From the NCBI GenBank assembly GCA_019096195.1, contig JAGTXK010000103.1, forward strand, positions 186,001 through 250,000: a DNA stretch of 64,000 nucleotides, in the 5' to 3' direction. A program made the translations under genes and the position numbers. Under the pieces are notes generated by a model, which did not search any database, was not told where the DNA came from, and saw nothing but the letters and a program-made list of their open reading frames with translations. Origin of the DNA: Boletus sp. NGJ (taxonomy: Eukaryota; Basidiomycota; Agaricomycetes; Boletales; Boletaceae). Position 1 is the stretch's first letter. Every line of letters begins with the position of its first letter. Below, piece after piece: positions 1 to 10,729 of the stretch.

Positions 1-1186
1 GCCACATCTAAGCCAAGGGCATCGTGAATCACCACACTTGATGGGACATCGGTGTCATCATCATCATCATTACAGTCCACAGAGTCGTTGAGTCCATGGA
101 CAACACCCATCTGATCTTCAATCTCTTTGTGGAGTGTGGAGTGAGTGCGAAGGTAATCAATGAGAGCCATCTGTGCTCGTCTACTTATAAGACACTCTGT
201 AGATAAATCCCATCCCTTGACCTGGCACTGTGCCCAAGACTATAAAAATTTATTAGAACAGTGCTAAAAACAGAAAAATGACAACCTTTTGGACTAGTTC
301 ATGCCTGAATGGTCCAGTCATGAACTCGTATACACTTAAGGTGCCAGCAACCGATGCATCCCATAAGACAGGAAGTGATGTTGTGAACTTAACCTGGTCA
401 GCAGTCAGCCCACTCTTCATCTGCTCCTGGTGTGAATCAACAAGGTATTGGGTCTGGTGTTGTTTGAGGCAGTGTTTGATGACTTGATTCAAACCTATGT
501 TGGTGGGCTGAAATATGCCTGTGTCTGATTGAAACATGAAAGCAAGGTGAAATTGATGAATAGTGTGAGTATGAGCAGCCACCGCAGCACTTACAACCAG
601 CTGGAACAAAACATAGGATGACACATGCAAATTCCTGGATAATATAAGAATGGAACTCTTGACCAGTATGAACGGAATAGCAGTCAAGATAAATGATGGC
701 ATATTGGTCATTACTGAGATCTGGATCGGACTCGATGACTTGATGGTGGTAAGGCTCGAAGATATGCTCAACCCACTGTAGATTGTTGTCAGTACCTCAA
801 TCTGATATGTAAAAATTAAAAATACTTCTTTCATTGTCTTGAGCATGCTGAAATGGCTCCCCTTTTTATCGCTCTTTGCAAATGTAAAGTCAAATCCATT
901 CGCGTGTGCTTCAGCCATGCTGCATGCATTTGCTGAGGGAAGGGACTGTACAGATGCACTGGCCCAAATCTATTGGAAAGGTAAAAAAGTACCATCGGGG
1001 GTACTTGCAACAAGTAATATAAATGCCTGCTTTTCATCTTTGGTGACAATATCCACTTGTCACGATCCACATTCCACAAACGTTGTGCCATTGCTTGGAA
1101 GGACGTAGGTGCCGATTTGGTCAAATCCAACAACGAGCTATCATTTAAAAAAATCATTAACAATGTAATATATAATTGTGCATGTA

Positions 1187-2796
1187 CAGTGGCTCAAAAA
1201 ACTGTCCGCATGTTTGGTCATTTTTCACTAAACGTGTTATTCCCCAATAACCCCTAACCCTTACCCTAACATATAGGTGTATGAAATGAAGCACTGACCC
1301 TTGGCATTCTATCCACCAAGGTTTTAAGACATATGAATAAGAATTGATGAACTGGCAGCCATTTCAAAACAATGACTCATTCGGACAGTTTTTTGACTCT
1401 AAATTTATCTAGGTATCTAGTACTTGGTATGAGCTCCTTTGGCCTTGATAACTGCTTCAATCCTTCTAGGCATACTTTCTATCCATTTCTGACACTGTTC
1501 CTCATCAATCTTTCCCCACTGCTCCACTACTCTTTCCCACAATTGATGAACACCTGTAGGAGCATTTTCATAACCTGAGAGGCATCTCTTGAGGTGATTC
1601 CAAGTATGTTCAATGGGATTAAGGTCTGGAGATTGTGCAGGCCAGTCCAGAAGCTTGATTCCTTGCTCTTCAAACCATCTTTGGGCTCTTTTAGAGGTAT
1701 GCTTGGGATCATTATCTTGTTGAAAGATAATGTCATGTTCTGGAATTCCAGATTCCTCCATGCTTTGCAGCAACCCCTGCTCCAATATGGCCACATACTG
1801 TTCAGCATCCATTCTCCCCTCCACCTCACTCAAAATCCCCACTCCATTCCACCCTATGCAGCCCCATACCATCAGTGAACGACCTCCAAACTTGACTGTG
1901 CCTTGGACCTCTCTAGCAATTAGCCCCTCTCCTTTCTTTTTCCACACATACTCTTGCCCATCTGACCCAATCCTATTGATCTTGGTCTCATCTGACCATA
2001 TAACTCTCTTCCAGTCCTCCACAGTCCAATGCTGGTACTTGAGAGCAAAGGCTAATCTTCTTTTCTTGTGACCACTAGAAAGCAGTGGCTTTTTCTTCTT
2101 TACCACAGCCTTTAAGGAGGCTTCCTTGAGAGTATTTCTAACAGTCTGAGGACAGGCAGGGGTATCAATAATGGTATTGATGTATTGGGCAGCATGAACA
2201 GCATCTCCTGGCCTTGCCAGTAATAATTTGCGGGACAATAGCTCTTTTGTTGGTAGAGGTAAGCTTGGAAGGACAGCCACCAAGAAGCCTAGTCTTCTCT
2301 GGCTGGAGATCCTGGAGCACTTGGCATACTGTAGACTTCCCTAGGCCAGTTTGGGCAGAGATTTTCCTAGAGGAAAGCCCATGAGAGGAGAGAGAGATGG
2401 TATTGTTTCTTTGAGAGATGGAAATGGGTTTCATGGCGATGGTGGGAAAATAAACATGGAATGATGGGGTTTATATATGTTGTCTGACACTCAGTTACAT
2501 AATGGTGACATAATAGAAGCCTTACCAAATGTATGTAATCATATTACAGCATGCTAGGGTCCAATATATGTAATCAAAACTTAGAGTCAAAAAACTGTCT
2601 GAATGAGTCATTGTTTTGAAATGGCTGCCAGTTCATCAATTCTTATTCATATGTCTTAAAGCCTTAATGGATAGAAAGCCAAGGGTCAGTGCTTTATTTC
2701 ATACGCCTATATGTTAGGGTAAGGGTTAGGAGTTATTGGGGAATAATGCGTTTAGTGAAAAATGACCAAACATGCGGACAGTTTTTTGAGCCACTG
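1187..2796 (-). mobile_element. Tc1/mariner element, copy 1 (family A)
   Basis: A complete 1610 bp Tc1 element flanked by TA target duplications (1185-1186 and 2797-2798). Terminal inverted repeats are long, about 216 bp each (1187-1402 and 2581-2796), starting CAGTGGCTCAAAAAACTG. The inner end of each TIR repeats the tip motif CAAAAAACTGTC in inverted orientation, so each TIR is bracketed by inverted copies of the tip. The TIRs also contain a telomere-like run (CCCTAACCCTTACCCTAAC). The element lies in an intron of the DDE_1 transposase gene. Its sister copy is at 52108-53706. Confidence 0.95.
1417..2434 (-). pseudogene. Tc1 transposase of copy 1, one frameshift
   Basis: DD34E transposase of the IS630-Tc1-mariner superfamily. 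Translation starts with MKPISISQRNN at 2434. The N-terminal paired-type helix-turn-helix includes SSRKISAQTGLGKSTV. The catalytic core follows: VIWSDET (first D), FQQDNDPKH (second D) and SPDLNPIEHTW (E), with 34 residues between second D and E. Compared with copy 3, copy 1 carries one extra base in the GGCCAGGAGATG context near 2205-2207. This splits the gene into 2434-2165 and an overlapping frame ending at 1417. Apart from that single insertion the gene reads through to its natural end ...KGAHTKY, so decay is recent. Confidence 0.92.
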
Positions 2797-4934
2797 TATA
2801 TACCTTTGGTGGCATGGAATGCCACTTCATTATGTAGACAAGCCTAAAGAAGGCTTCCTCACACTTGTCATCTGCATTTGTAGGGAGCTTTGCAGCCATG
2901 CATGTCCCTTTGCGGGAAGACCAGTTGAGAGTGCTATTGGAAAAGGATTGAACAAATTTCTATTTTAATGTTAGTAGAGTATGAATGAACAAATTTGAAC
3001 TGACCTCAGAACATTTGAATGTTGCCAGCAAATTGGGGGCATGGTTCTGAATTACCACTAGCATGATAGATCTTGCTATGCCAACATTGATCAGGATGCT
3101 GGATGTACACAGGGACTTGAGCTTTTCAACAATTTCTTCTTTAATTTGGGAATATTGGCAAAGAATGCCAGACTGTCCAGATCCAGCGAGGGTGTGTCCA
3201 TTCTGAATATTGACAAGTGTTGCTGCTGACCACTGCTGCTTGGTCTTGTCGATCCATTTGAAAATGGTTCCCTTGTGCAGACAAGAAAACAACTTCGGTT
3301 GTTCTTTTTGAAGTGCATTAATCATTGCCTGTGGTGACCAGTCATGGACTTTGGCTGCTCGATCAATGTGCACCCAGAGAAATGGGTGGTACCAATTTGT
3401 CCATTTGTGGTGCTGCTGTTTGGTACCGCCATGTTTCCCACTCTGCTGCTCCTTCCAATCCAAGTGGCCTGAGCATGATACTGCGACCATGTCAAGCTCA
3501 CTTGAATCTGCAGGTAAGTCCTTTAAAATCTGTAATAGTGACTCCATTGGATTTCATCCATTGTCAAGTCCAAGCTACTTACATTATTGATAGATTGACG
3601 ACAATCCTTGACTTTATCAGTAGCCAGTGCATGCAGACAATCGTGCAATCATTGTTGTTGTCTGGTGGCAAGCTCATGTTGGTGGTTCTTCTGTTGAGCC
3701 TTTTTCTTTGCCTCCTTGAAATCCACTTCTCACCACATCTCCTTGTCTAATTTCATCAATCTCTTCCACTGGAGTGCCTTATCCTTGTCAGTCTTGAGCA
3801 GTTTCCACTTCAAATCATGAAAGGTGAGCTGTTGCTGTGGCTGGATGCTGTCCCACCCTTTCAGAGCAGTGTGTATGCTGTCCCTAATGTGAATATTAAC
3901 ATATTTCTCTCGAGATTGGGCCTGTGATCTTGCTTCCAACAGCTCGACCTCTGACTCAGAGTCTGAGTTGGCATTCATCCCAGACCCTAACTCAGGCTTG
4001 GTGTGCAACCCACTGGAGGTGCACATTCGCTTGTCCAACCTGGTCTTGTCCTCATTCTCAGCAGCAGCTGCTCATCTATTGCATGCAGCACCCACCCAAG
4101 TGAGTAATTGATCTCATGTCTAATGATAGTGATGTGAACTCACTTTAAAACCTTGGTGCTCTGTAGTTCTGCTGCCTTTATCAGGCGCTTGAGCCATACC
4201 TCATGGAAAAAGGTATGTTCTTTTGTTGGAAGCGCTTTTACAGTTGTCTTCATCATCTTGATCAGGGCATTGTACTGGTCACCACGCTCTTGGAAGACAA
4301 TGGTTTCCCCACCATGAAGCTTATGTGTTTCGAAGCAGGCTTCAAGATTCCTATTGAAGGCATACCACATCCCCTCATCATCAATAAAGTCTGTGTCCAG
4401 GCCAAAATGGTAATTGGACTCCTTGGAATTGAGAAGCAGAGTATTCGGAAGGTGTTCAAGCAAACTCTGTAGATGATGGATCCGTGAGATGAGTTCTGAG
4501 GATGGGCCTTTGTGAGTTGGAGAGGTCATAGTTGAGCTACAAGTCCATAGTAGCACAAAGTGCTGGTACTAATTTTCTGAAAACTTCACTCATGGCTGTA
4601 CTATTATTCTGTTTGCAATGATGACATAGAATGTCCATTCCTATATAATCATATATTGTTACTCCGAGTCCAAGTCTGAGTCTGGTTGCTAAAGGTTCCC
4701 CCATAACGCCAGCACTGGCCACCAGGTTGCTAACAATGGCAACATAACGCATAATGGGGGTCTGGTTGCTAAGCATGGAGTCAGGGGTAAGCATAACGCA
4801 CTCCCACATGGTTGCTTCCATACAGACAGCTACAGTAAACAAGCCAGACTTCAAAAACATTCCCACACCCTCTTGTTTCTTAATTTTATCCTTCTCTACT
4901 CATTACATGAAGTCAACACTTCACTTTGTAAATC

Positions 4935-5105
4935 ATTAGGATTAGGATTAGGATTAGGATTAGGATTGGGACTGGGATTGGGACTGGGATTAGAATTAGA
5001 ATTAGAATTAGAATTAGAATTAATAGAATTAATATTTGATTGAATTTGAAATTAGAATTGGCTTGAAATTGGATTACAGTAGGATTAGGATTAGGATTAG
5101 GATTG
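4935..5105 (+). repeat. Hexanucleotide tandem repeats (ATTAGG / ATTAGA), telomere-like
   Basis: Five or so ATTAGG units are followed by a short ATTGGGACTGGG stretch and then about six ATTAGA units (4935-5031). A second short ATTAGG run lies at 5080-5105. The units differ from the fungal telomere hexamer TTAGGG by one base. No gene is seen between 4867 and 5340. Confidence 0.85.
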
Positions 5106-5111
5106 CTAAGC

Positions 5112-5255
5112 CACTATGGAAGCACTATGTATACTATGGCATCACTATGACCACTATGAAAGTACTATGAGAATACTATGAGACACTATGAGAATACTAT
5201 GACAGACTATGGCCATACTATGAACAGAGTATGAGACACTGTCATAGTACTGTCA
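5112..5255 (+). repeat. Degenerate ACTATGA short-repeat tract
   Basis: More than a dozen copies of CACTATG/ACTATGA occur at irregular spacing of 8-15 bp. Such clustered short motifs are typical of subterminal repeats in hAT or CACTA transposons, but no matching terminal repeat or transposase could be tied to them here. Confidence 0.6.
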
Positions 5256-5339
5256 AACCACTATCCAGTTGGACCCTCACTACATATGAGCACTATGTTA
5301 CTGTCCAGTACTGTCCAGCACTGGACAGTTAGTCCTGTT

Positions 5340-6388
5340 TTTACTAATGGGATTGGATGGCAAGACTGTTTGTGTATACTGGTCATTTGGCCAGTGACTG
5401 TTACGGTTACCGAAGGGGGTACCTCTTTTCCCCTTCCCTCTCCTCCTGTAGGACTATGGGACGACCTCTTCTTTGACTCTGACCAGGGATTCCCCCGCGA
5501 CACCCACTCAGGCATCGCCCCATTCGGAACTACCTTTCTAGGAAGTTATTCATAACTTCCTCTTCAGGAACCTACCCGTTTGGTATGGACACTGCCTCTC
5601 TATTTCACTAATACATGACTGCCTCCTTCTTGACCCGATCACAGACATTGCCTCCTCGGCTACGCTCTCTCATGCATAGCCTAGTATTCCTACCTTCCCA
5701 TTTCGATTCATGCCTAGATCCACTTATAGTAATCTCATGTCTGCGACTAGATATTACTATATTCGTCACGAAGCCTGCCCTAGAGGGGTAAGGCCTATAA
5801 ATAGGGACGCGGGCCCTTCATGTAACTCTAACCTAGATCTACACATCTTCCCGTGTAATCTACAGCTTCTCCCGCCAAGGTTCCACTTCACCTCAGAAGC
5901 CTTCTCCCGCGCTCTGGAGGTGCTCGCCCTAGTGCTTGTGATCATCTTCCTCATCACTTCGCACCTGTGCGCCGTCGTTGCTGTAACAGGCTCCTAAAGC
6001 TTTGGCAACTCCAACGACCAACAGGTGTTGGTCGTCGTTGGTCAGGACTCCGCCACTGACTCAGTAAGACCGGGACTCCGCCACCGGCACAGTAGACCGG
6101 GAAACCCAGACACCGGCATCACAAACCCGAGACTCCGCCATCGGTTGCAGAGATAACATAGCGCTCTGTATAAAGCTAGCAGTGGTCCCCAGTCAGAGGA
6201 TATTTGGGCCTCTGGAGGTTAAGTAATCTCTTCCTCAAGCCTGCTAGTCCGGTAATCCAACAGGTGTTGGGATTATACGGGAACGTGTCACCATTGTTAC
6301 CCGGCGTAACAGTGACTGCTTGGCCCCTTACAACACCACTTTTTTGTGGCTGCAGTCAAACTCTCACCAAGTGGATACTACTGTAAGT
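5340..6388 (+). pseudogene. WD40 gene relic split by a solo LTR
   Basis: Two short blocks, about 5340-5398 and 6312-6388, together match one stretch of the WD40 genes further right (around 16220-16350 of the first one). Shared runs include GGCAAGACTGT on the left side and GTGGCTGCAGTCAAA on the right side. The blocks are separated exactly by a solo LTR with a 5 bp target duplication, so the relic predates the LTR. Only about one and a half propeller blades remain. The right end abuts a Gypsy integrase fragment. It shows that the WD40 family was once more widespread in this region. Confidence 0.75.
5399..6311 (+). mobile_element. Solo LTR (A) of an LTR retrotransposon, probably Ty3/Gypsy
   Basis: A 913 bp solo LTR beginning TGTTACGG and ending GGCGTAACA, flanked by the 5 bp target duplication GTGAC (5394-5398 and 6312-6316). 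A TATAAATA box lies near 5797. It is one of four LTRs of this family in the window and is inserted in a WD40 relic. Confidence 0.9.
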
Positions 6389-6735
6389 GAGAGGAACCTT
6401 TATTTGCAGTTCTGTTAATGTACTGTATATTATGTCTTTTGAGCAGTTCTGATAAGGCTTCCTTGAACTTGACTTCATTATCAGTAAATATTCTTCCTAT
6501 GCATCTGCAGTAGAGGATTATATCTTTCAATATAAACTTACTGTAGCCACTACACTGGCTGTGGATCTTTGTAATGCTCTGCCTTCAACATGGTACTTGG
6601 ATAAGTCATCTAGGGCTAGTACTATATAGTGATTTCCTTTAGCTAGGGGCATAAGAATCATGTCTATATGGATTTTCATGAAAATAGTGGAAAAAGATGG
6701 TGTAGTTGTTACAACCCTTCCCTTTTTCCTCTTCT
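6389..6735 (-). mobile_element. Ty3/Gypsy integrase fragment (fossil)
   Basis: The minus strand encodes a short rve-type integrase core fragment with recognisable stretches such as HIDMILMP, YIVLALDDLSKY and FTDNEVKFKEAL. It is a fragment of an LTR retrotransposon, clearly broken, with no LTR of its own attached. Confidence 0.6.
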
Positions 6736-7285
6736 TATCCCTTATGCATCTTAGTCTTTGTCACACAGTGGGACTCCATGTGACTATATTTACCTTCCAT
6801 GTCATATACTTTTAGTGCTGCTTACATAAGAACCCCTTTGCCTTCCTCTTCCTTTCATAGGGTTCATTGTGCACATGGCTTCCTCATCCTCATTCCACAT
6901 TCAATACATATATCAACCCCATGTTGTCTATTGTTTCCACAATTCACACCTACTTGGTGAACTCCCATCATTGTCCTTTCAGATTTCTATAAGTCATTGT
7001 TCCACTTACAAGTGAACACTTCTTCAGTGTTGTGATCTTGCCTTACTAGACAAGCTCACAACTACAACAAGGAAGACTCTTTGTCATCAAATCCTTGATC
7101 CTATCTAGGGAGTCCTTCATCTTGTAGCTTGGTTGCTACTCAACCCATCCAAGTTGATGCCTACCCCTACCCAAGGTAGTCATAACAAAAGGTGTGAATT
7201 CTCCTCAACAAGGCTATTATTGTCATAGTCCTCCATCACCATTGCTTGCCAACATCTAACTCTGAACTCTGACTGGTGGATCTCT
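6736..7285. other. No recognisable gene
   Basis: AT-rich sequence without a supported coding region or repeat. It lies between a Gypsy integrase fragment and a Gypsy gag fragment, so it is probably retrotransposon debris. Confidence 0.5.
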
Positions 7286-7289
7286 TGTG

Positions 7290-10265
7290 CACATGCCAAG
7301 ATACCTTCCACTGACGAAGGGAACACTAAGAATGAAGAGAGTTCTTCAGACATCAACCTTGACCTACCATCCTAATAACAGCAGGACACAGCTCTTGACT
7401 TGTCTTGTCAGCTCTCTGATACACTATGCTTACCTTGGACTCCAACCCCACCAACCTCTACATCATTAACAATAGTACCTATTATGGTTGAGGAAGAGGG
7501 TATACCTTTTTCCCTACCAACACCCTTCCTAGGGCTCTGAGATGACCTCCACTTTGATTCCTTCAACTCAGGATTCCCCTGGGATTTCCCACACATGCCT
7601 ACACAAGCATTGCCTTACCCTACCCACTTCTAGGTGATGCAACACCACTTCCATGGCTATGGTATAGCCCTTTATTTCACCTTCTCTATTTCATCTTCAG
7701 ATCCAATTTTAGACATTACCTCCTTAGCTGAGTTCTATTGCACACAGCCCAGTATTTCCAACTCTCTATTTATCTTCCAAGTTCTCCTTATGGTAATATT
7801 AGATCTTTGATCTCATATTACTTTATACGATAGGAAGCCTACCCTAGATTGGATAGGTCTATTTATATGGGTGTTCACCCTTTATATATTTCCCTAACCT
7901 TGATCTACACTAATTAACCTGAGTGTACATTATCTCCACCTCCCCATCAGCTTCTGTTTATAGAAGCTAAAGCTAGAAGCATTGCTTCTTCTCGCACTAG
8001 TGATTGCCATAATTACCAGCTTCTTCATTTGCTTTGCAATCCATTGAGGTTAGGGTGAAGCTGTACTTCTTGTTATTGGACCAAGATTATAAGAGGTGTC
8101 TGCTTTATAGAGGTAGAGTAGGGAGTAGAAACCTTGCAGAGCATACATTGCAGACAGTTGTTGCTCTAAGATACATTGGGAGCTGGGGACATCTTTGTCA
8201 CTTGCATATCAGTGTTAGGTGGTGATAATAACACATTCAAAGCCTCACTACAGTACCCACCAATTGACTGGACCTTTGCCTATCTAAAGAAAGGGAGAGT
8301 AGCAGGTCCTAGTGGAACTCAGATTGCCTTTGGTTCACTCAGGTCATGTGTCCCATTGTTACAAGGCTGTAATAGTACCTTCATCCATGCTTCCACTACT
8401 GCCACCATCATCCAGCATGTCCTCAATCAAACCCACCAAACTTCATATTGATACCCCTGAAGCCTATGATGGCTCTTTCAACACCTTCATATCATGGCTG
8501 AACACTATTCAGTTTTATCTCCATGTCAACAAGAAAGTCTATGATAATGATAACAAACAAATTGCCTTCACCTTGTCATACATGACCAAAGGGTCTGCCC
8601 TTACCTGGGCCACCACCTATCACCAGAATACCATTAACAGTGTCACCATCACCCTTGGCACCTTTGCAGACTTTCTCAAGGCCTTTGAGAAAGCTTTTAA
8701 ACATTGTGACACCACTGACACCGCCATTACTTGTCTATCTACCAAACATATGGTTAAGAAATGAGACAACTTGTACTCCCCCTTCCTCATTCAGTATATG
8801 TCTGAGTTCCAGAACTTTGCCTCCCTTGCCAAGATCATCAATCCAAATGTCCTTATCAGATATTACTTAGTGGGTATCTCCTCTGGTCTCATATGACAAG
8901 TTACTATATGTCCATGGACACTATACCAACCACCATTGAGGACTGGTACTCGAAGGTGATCCACTTCCAGACACAATGGGAGAGAGCTGATGAGATCACT
9001 AAGCAATACAATAAACCCTCCACCCAGACCTACCACTTGTTCTCCAACCTGACTCCTATGAAACCCATGAGCCTGACATGATAGATGTTGATGTCATCAC
9101 CATCCCAAAGCTCACTCCTGAGGAATGGAAGTGCTGCTTTGACCAGAAGCTCTGTTTCTACTGCCAGCAATCTGGTCACACCATGAATACTTGCACCACC
9201 TTCCCCTTTACCAATAGGAAGATGAAAATGTCCACCACTAAGAAAGAGTGGTTGAGAAAGAAGAAGAAGAATCCAATGGAGAAGTGGTTGGATAGGTTTC
9301 TTTGGGTTTTTGAATCAGAGAACACCCTCAACACATGTTCTTCCTTCTTCTAGTTGTGCTGTTGTAACTGTAGAATTGAAATTGAAAGGCATTTACATTC
9401 CTGTTCAACTCCTCATCCCTGAGCATGCCAAACAAGCCATTGACACCCAAACCCTAGTTGATAGCAGTGTAGAAATCTCCTGCATTAACTACCAGTTTGT
9501 GTAAAAGCACAGGCTTTCCACCACTCATTTTCCTACCTCCATCCATGTATGAAACACTGACATATCATGAAATAAAAATGGAGATATCAAATTCACTTGT
9601 GATCTCTTTGTTAGCATCAAAGGCATCCTCCTTTGAACCATGCTCCACATTATCTCTTGCAGACAAGAGAACATAATCCTCAGCCAACTGTGGCTGTGAC
9701 TCAACAACTCCACCATTGACTGGAAGGCCAATACCCTTACCCTCAATGAAACCCTTGACCAATCAGCTGACCTCTATCACATACAAATGAAACCCCCTCT
9801 GTCCCTGATTGATGAATCTTTGTTCAGTCCAGGTCATGTTGACATCAACCTTACCATGTGCCACCACCTCCACGATTTTCTGCAAAAGGAGACCAACGAA
9901 AAGGAGTACCTCCAAAATGTGAATAGGAACTGAGTCCTACACTAAATCATCAGGGGGAAGTACAAATATATCATCTCATCTATGGTGGCAAAGATTACTA
10001 TAGCCACTGAACTCATCAAAGCTGGTGAAAAAGATCACAACTGATGCCTCTAAGCATGCCACCAGCACCATCCTACTGCAAACAGATGCCAATGGTAACT
10101 TGCATTCTTGTTTCTACCTCTTTCAATTCTTTTCTCCTGTGGAATGTAACTATGATATTTACAACCATTAACTCCTTGCTGTTATCCACGACCTAAAGTC
10201 ATGGCACCACTACCTCCACAGTTCCTCCTTTCCAGTTCAGATCTTCATAGATCATAAGAATCTCC
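7290..10265 (+). mobile_element. Ty3/Gypsy internal region, broken (gag, zinc knuckle, protease, RNase H)
   Basis: Plus-strand LTR-retrotransposon fossil. Parts seen in order: gag N-terminal segment (about 7300-7475), gag core (8380-9080), a CCHC zinc knuckle (CFYCQQSGHTMNTC, about 9145), an aspartic-protease region (about 9360-9700) and an RNase H stretch (TDASKHATSTILL, about 10040). It shares family-specific gag text with the minus-strand copy at 12304-13920, for example MSMDTIPTT and HFQTQWERADEI. A solo LTR interrupts the gag part. Many breaks (more than ten); incomplete and old. Confidence 0.8.
7480..8374 (+). mobile_element. Solo LTR (B), same family as LTR A
   Basis: An 895 bp solo LTR flanked by the target duplication GTACC (7475-7479 and 8375-8379). 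It lies inside the gag region of a Gypsy fossil. It is more diverged from LTR A than LTR D is, so it is an older insertion. A TATA-like stretch lies near 7860. Confidence 0.82.
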
Positions 10266-10729
10266 TGTTATGGTTATGGAAGGGGGTACACCTTTTTCTC
10301 ATCCTTCACCACCTCTTGGACTCTAGAATGACCTCTTCTTTGATGCCTCTGACTACCCGGAATTCCCCAGGGATTCCCCCACAACACCCACACAAGCATT
10401 GCCCCATCCGGGATCTCCCTTCTAAGTGATGCATTACTATGGCTGTAACACAGCCTCTCTTATTTCACTTCATATATGCATTTCACCTCTGATCTAATCA
10501 TGGACATTACCTCCTTGGCTGTGTTCTCTTGCACACAGCCCAGTATTCCACTCTCTTCATTTGACTGATGATATGATCTCTTATGATAATATTCCAGTAT
10601 TATCATATATGATACAAAGCCTGCCCTGAATAGGGAAGGTCTATTTATATGGGCATCTGCCCTTCATGTAAACCTAACCTACATAGATCTACACAACTTC
10701 CTGTGTAATCTACCAAACCCCCAGTTCTA
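10266..10729 (+). mobile_element. Partial LTR (C), same family
   Basis: The first 464 bp or so of the LTR family, starting TGTTATGG, directly after the RNase H stretch of the Gypsy fossil. The remainder is not found on the other side of the adjoining Tc1 element. Confidence 0.8.

Larger units (their letters stand above)
1..4556 (-). pseudogene. DDE_1 (pogo/CENP-B-type) transposase gene, broken, cut by a Tc1 insertion
   Basis: Cut-and-paste DNA transposase relic that continues beyond the left edge. Reading the minus strand through several introns gives a coherent DDE_1 protein. It has an N-terminal region (4556-4140, 4038-3730), a helix-turn-helix-like part (3547-3000), then the catalytic core. 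Catalytic stretches are FDQIGTYVLP (about 1130), YLDCYSVHTG (about 650) and QPTNIGLN (about 510); family members normally have D in the last, so the third acidic residue is probably N. Introns with good borders lie at 240-285, 525-594 and 776-825. In-frame stops occur near 3640, 1075 and 970, so it is inactive. The last exon (240-1) encodes an acidic run of aspartates. A Tc1 element (1187-2796) sits in another intron. Terminal repeats of the element were not found. Confidence 0.8.

Noticed and set aside
1187-2796. Interstitial telomere at 1245-1275
   Set aside because: The CCCTAACCC-like run is part of the Tc1 TIR and recurs in both TIRs of copies 1 and 3, so it is transposon sequence.
4935-5255. 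CRISPR-like array
   Set aside because: Units are six or seven bases with no spacers, and the organism is a eukaryote.
7480-10729. Complete Gypsy element bounded by LTRs B and C
   Set aside because: LTR B has its own 5 bp target duplication at both ends and lies inside gag, so it is a solo insertion rather than the 5' LTR of the surrounding internal region.
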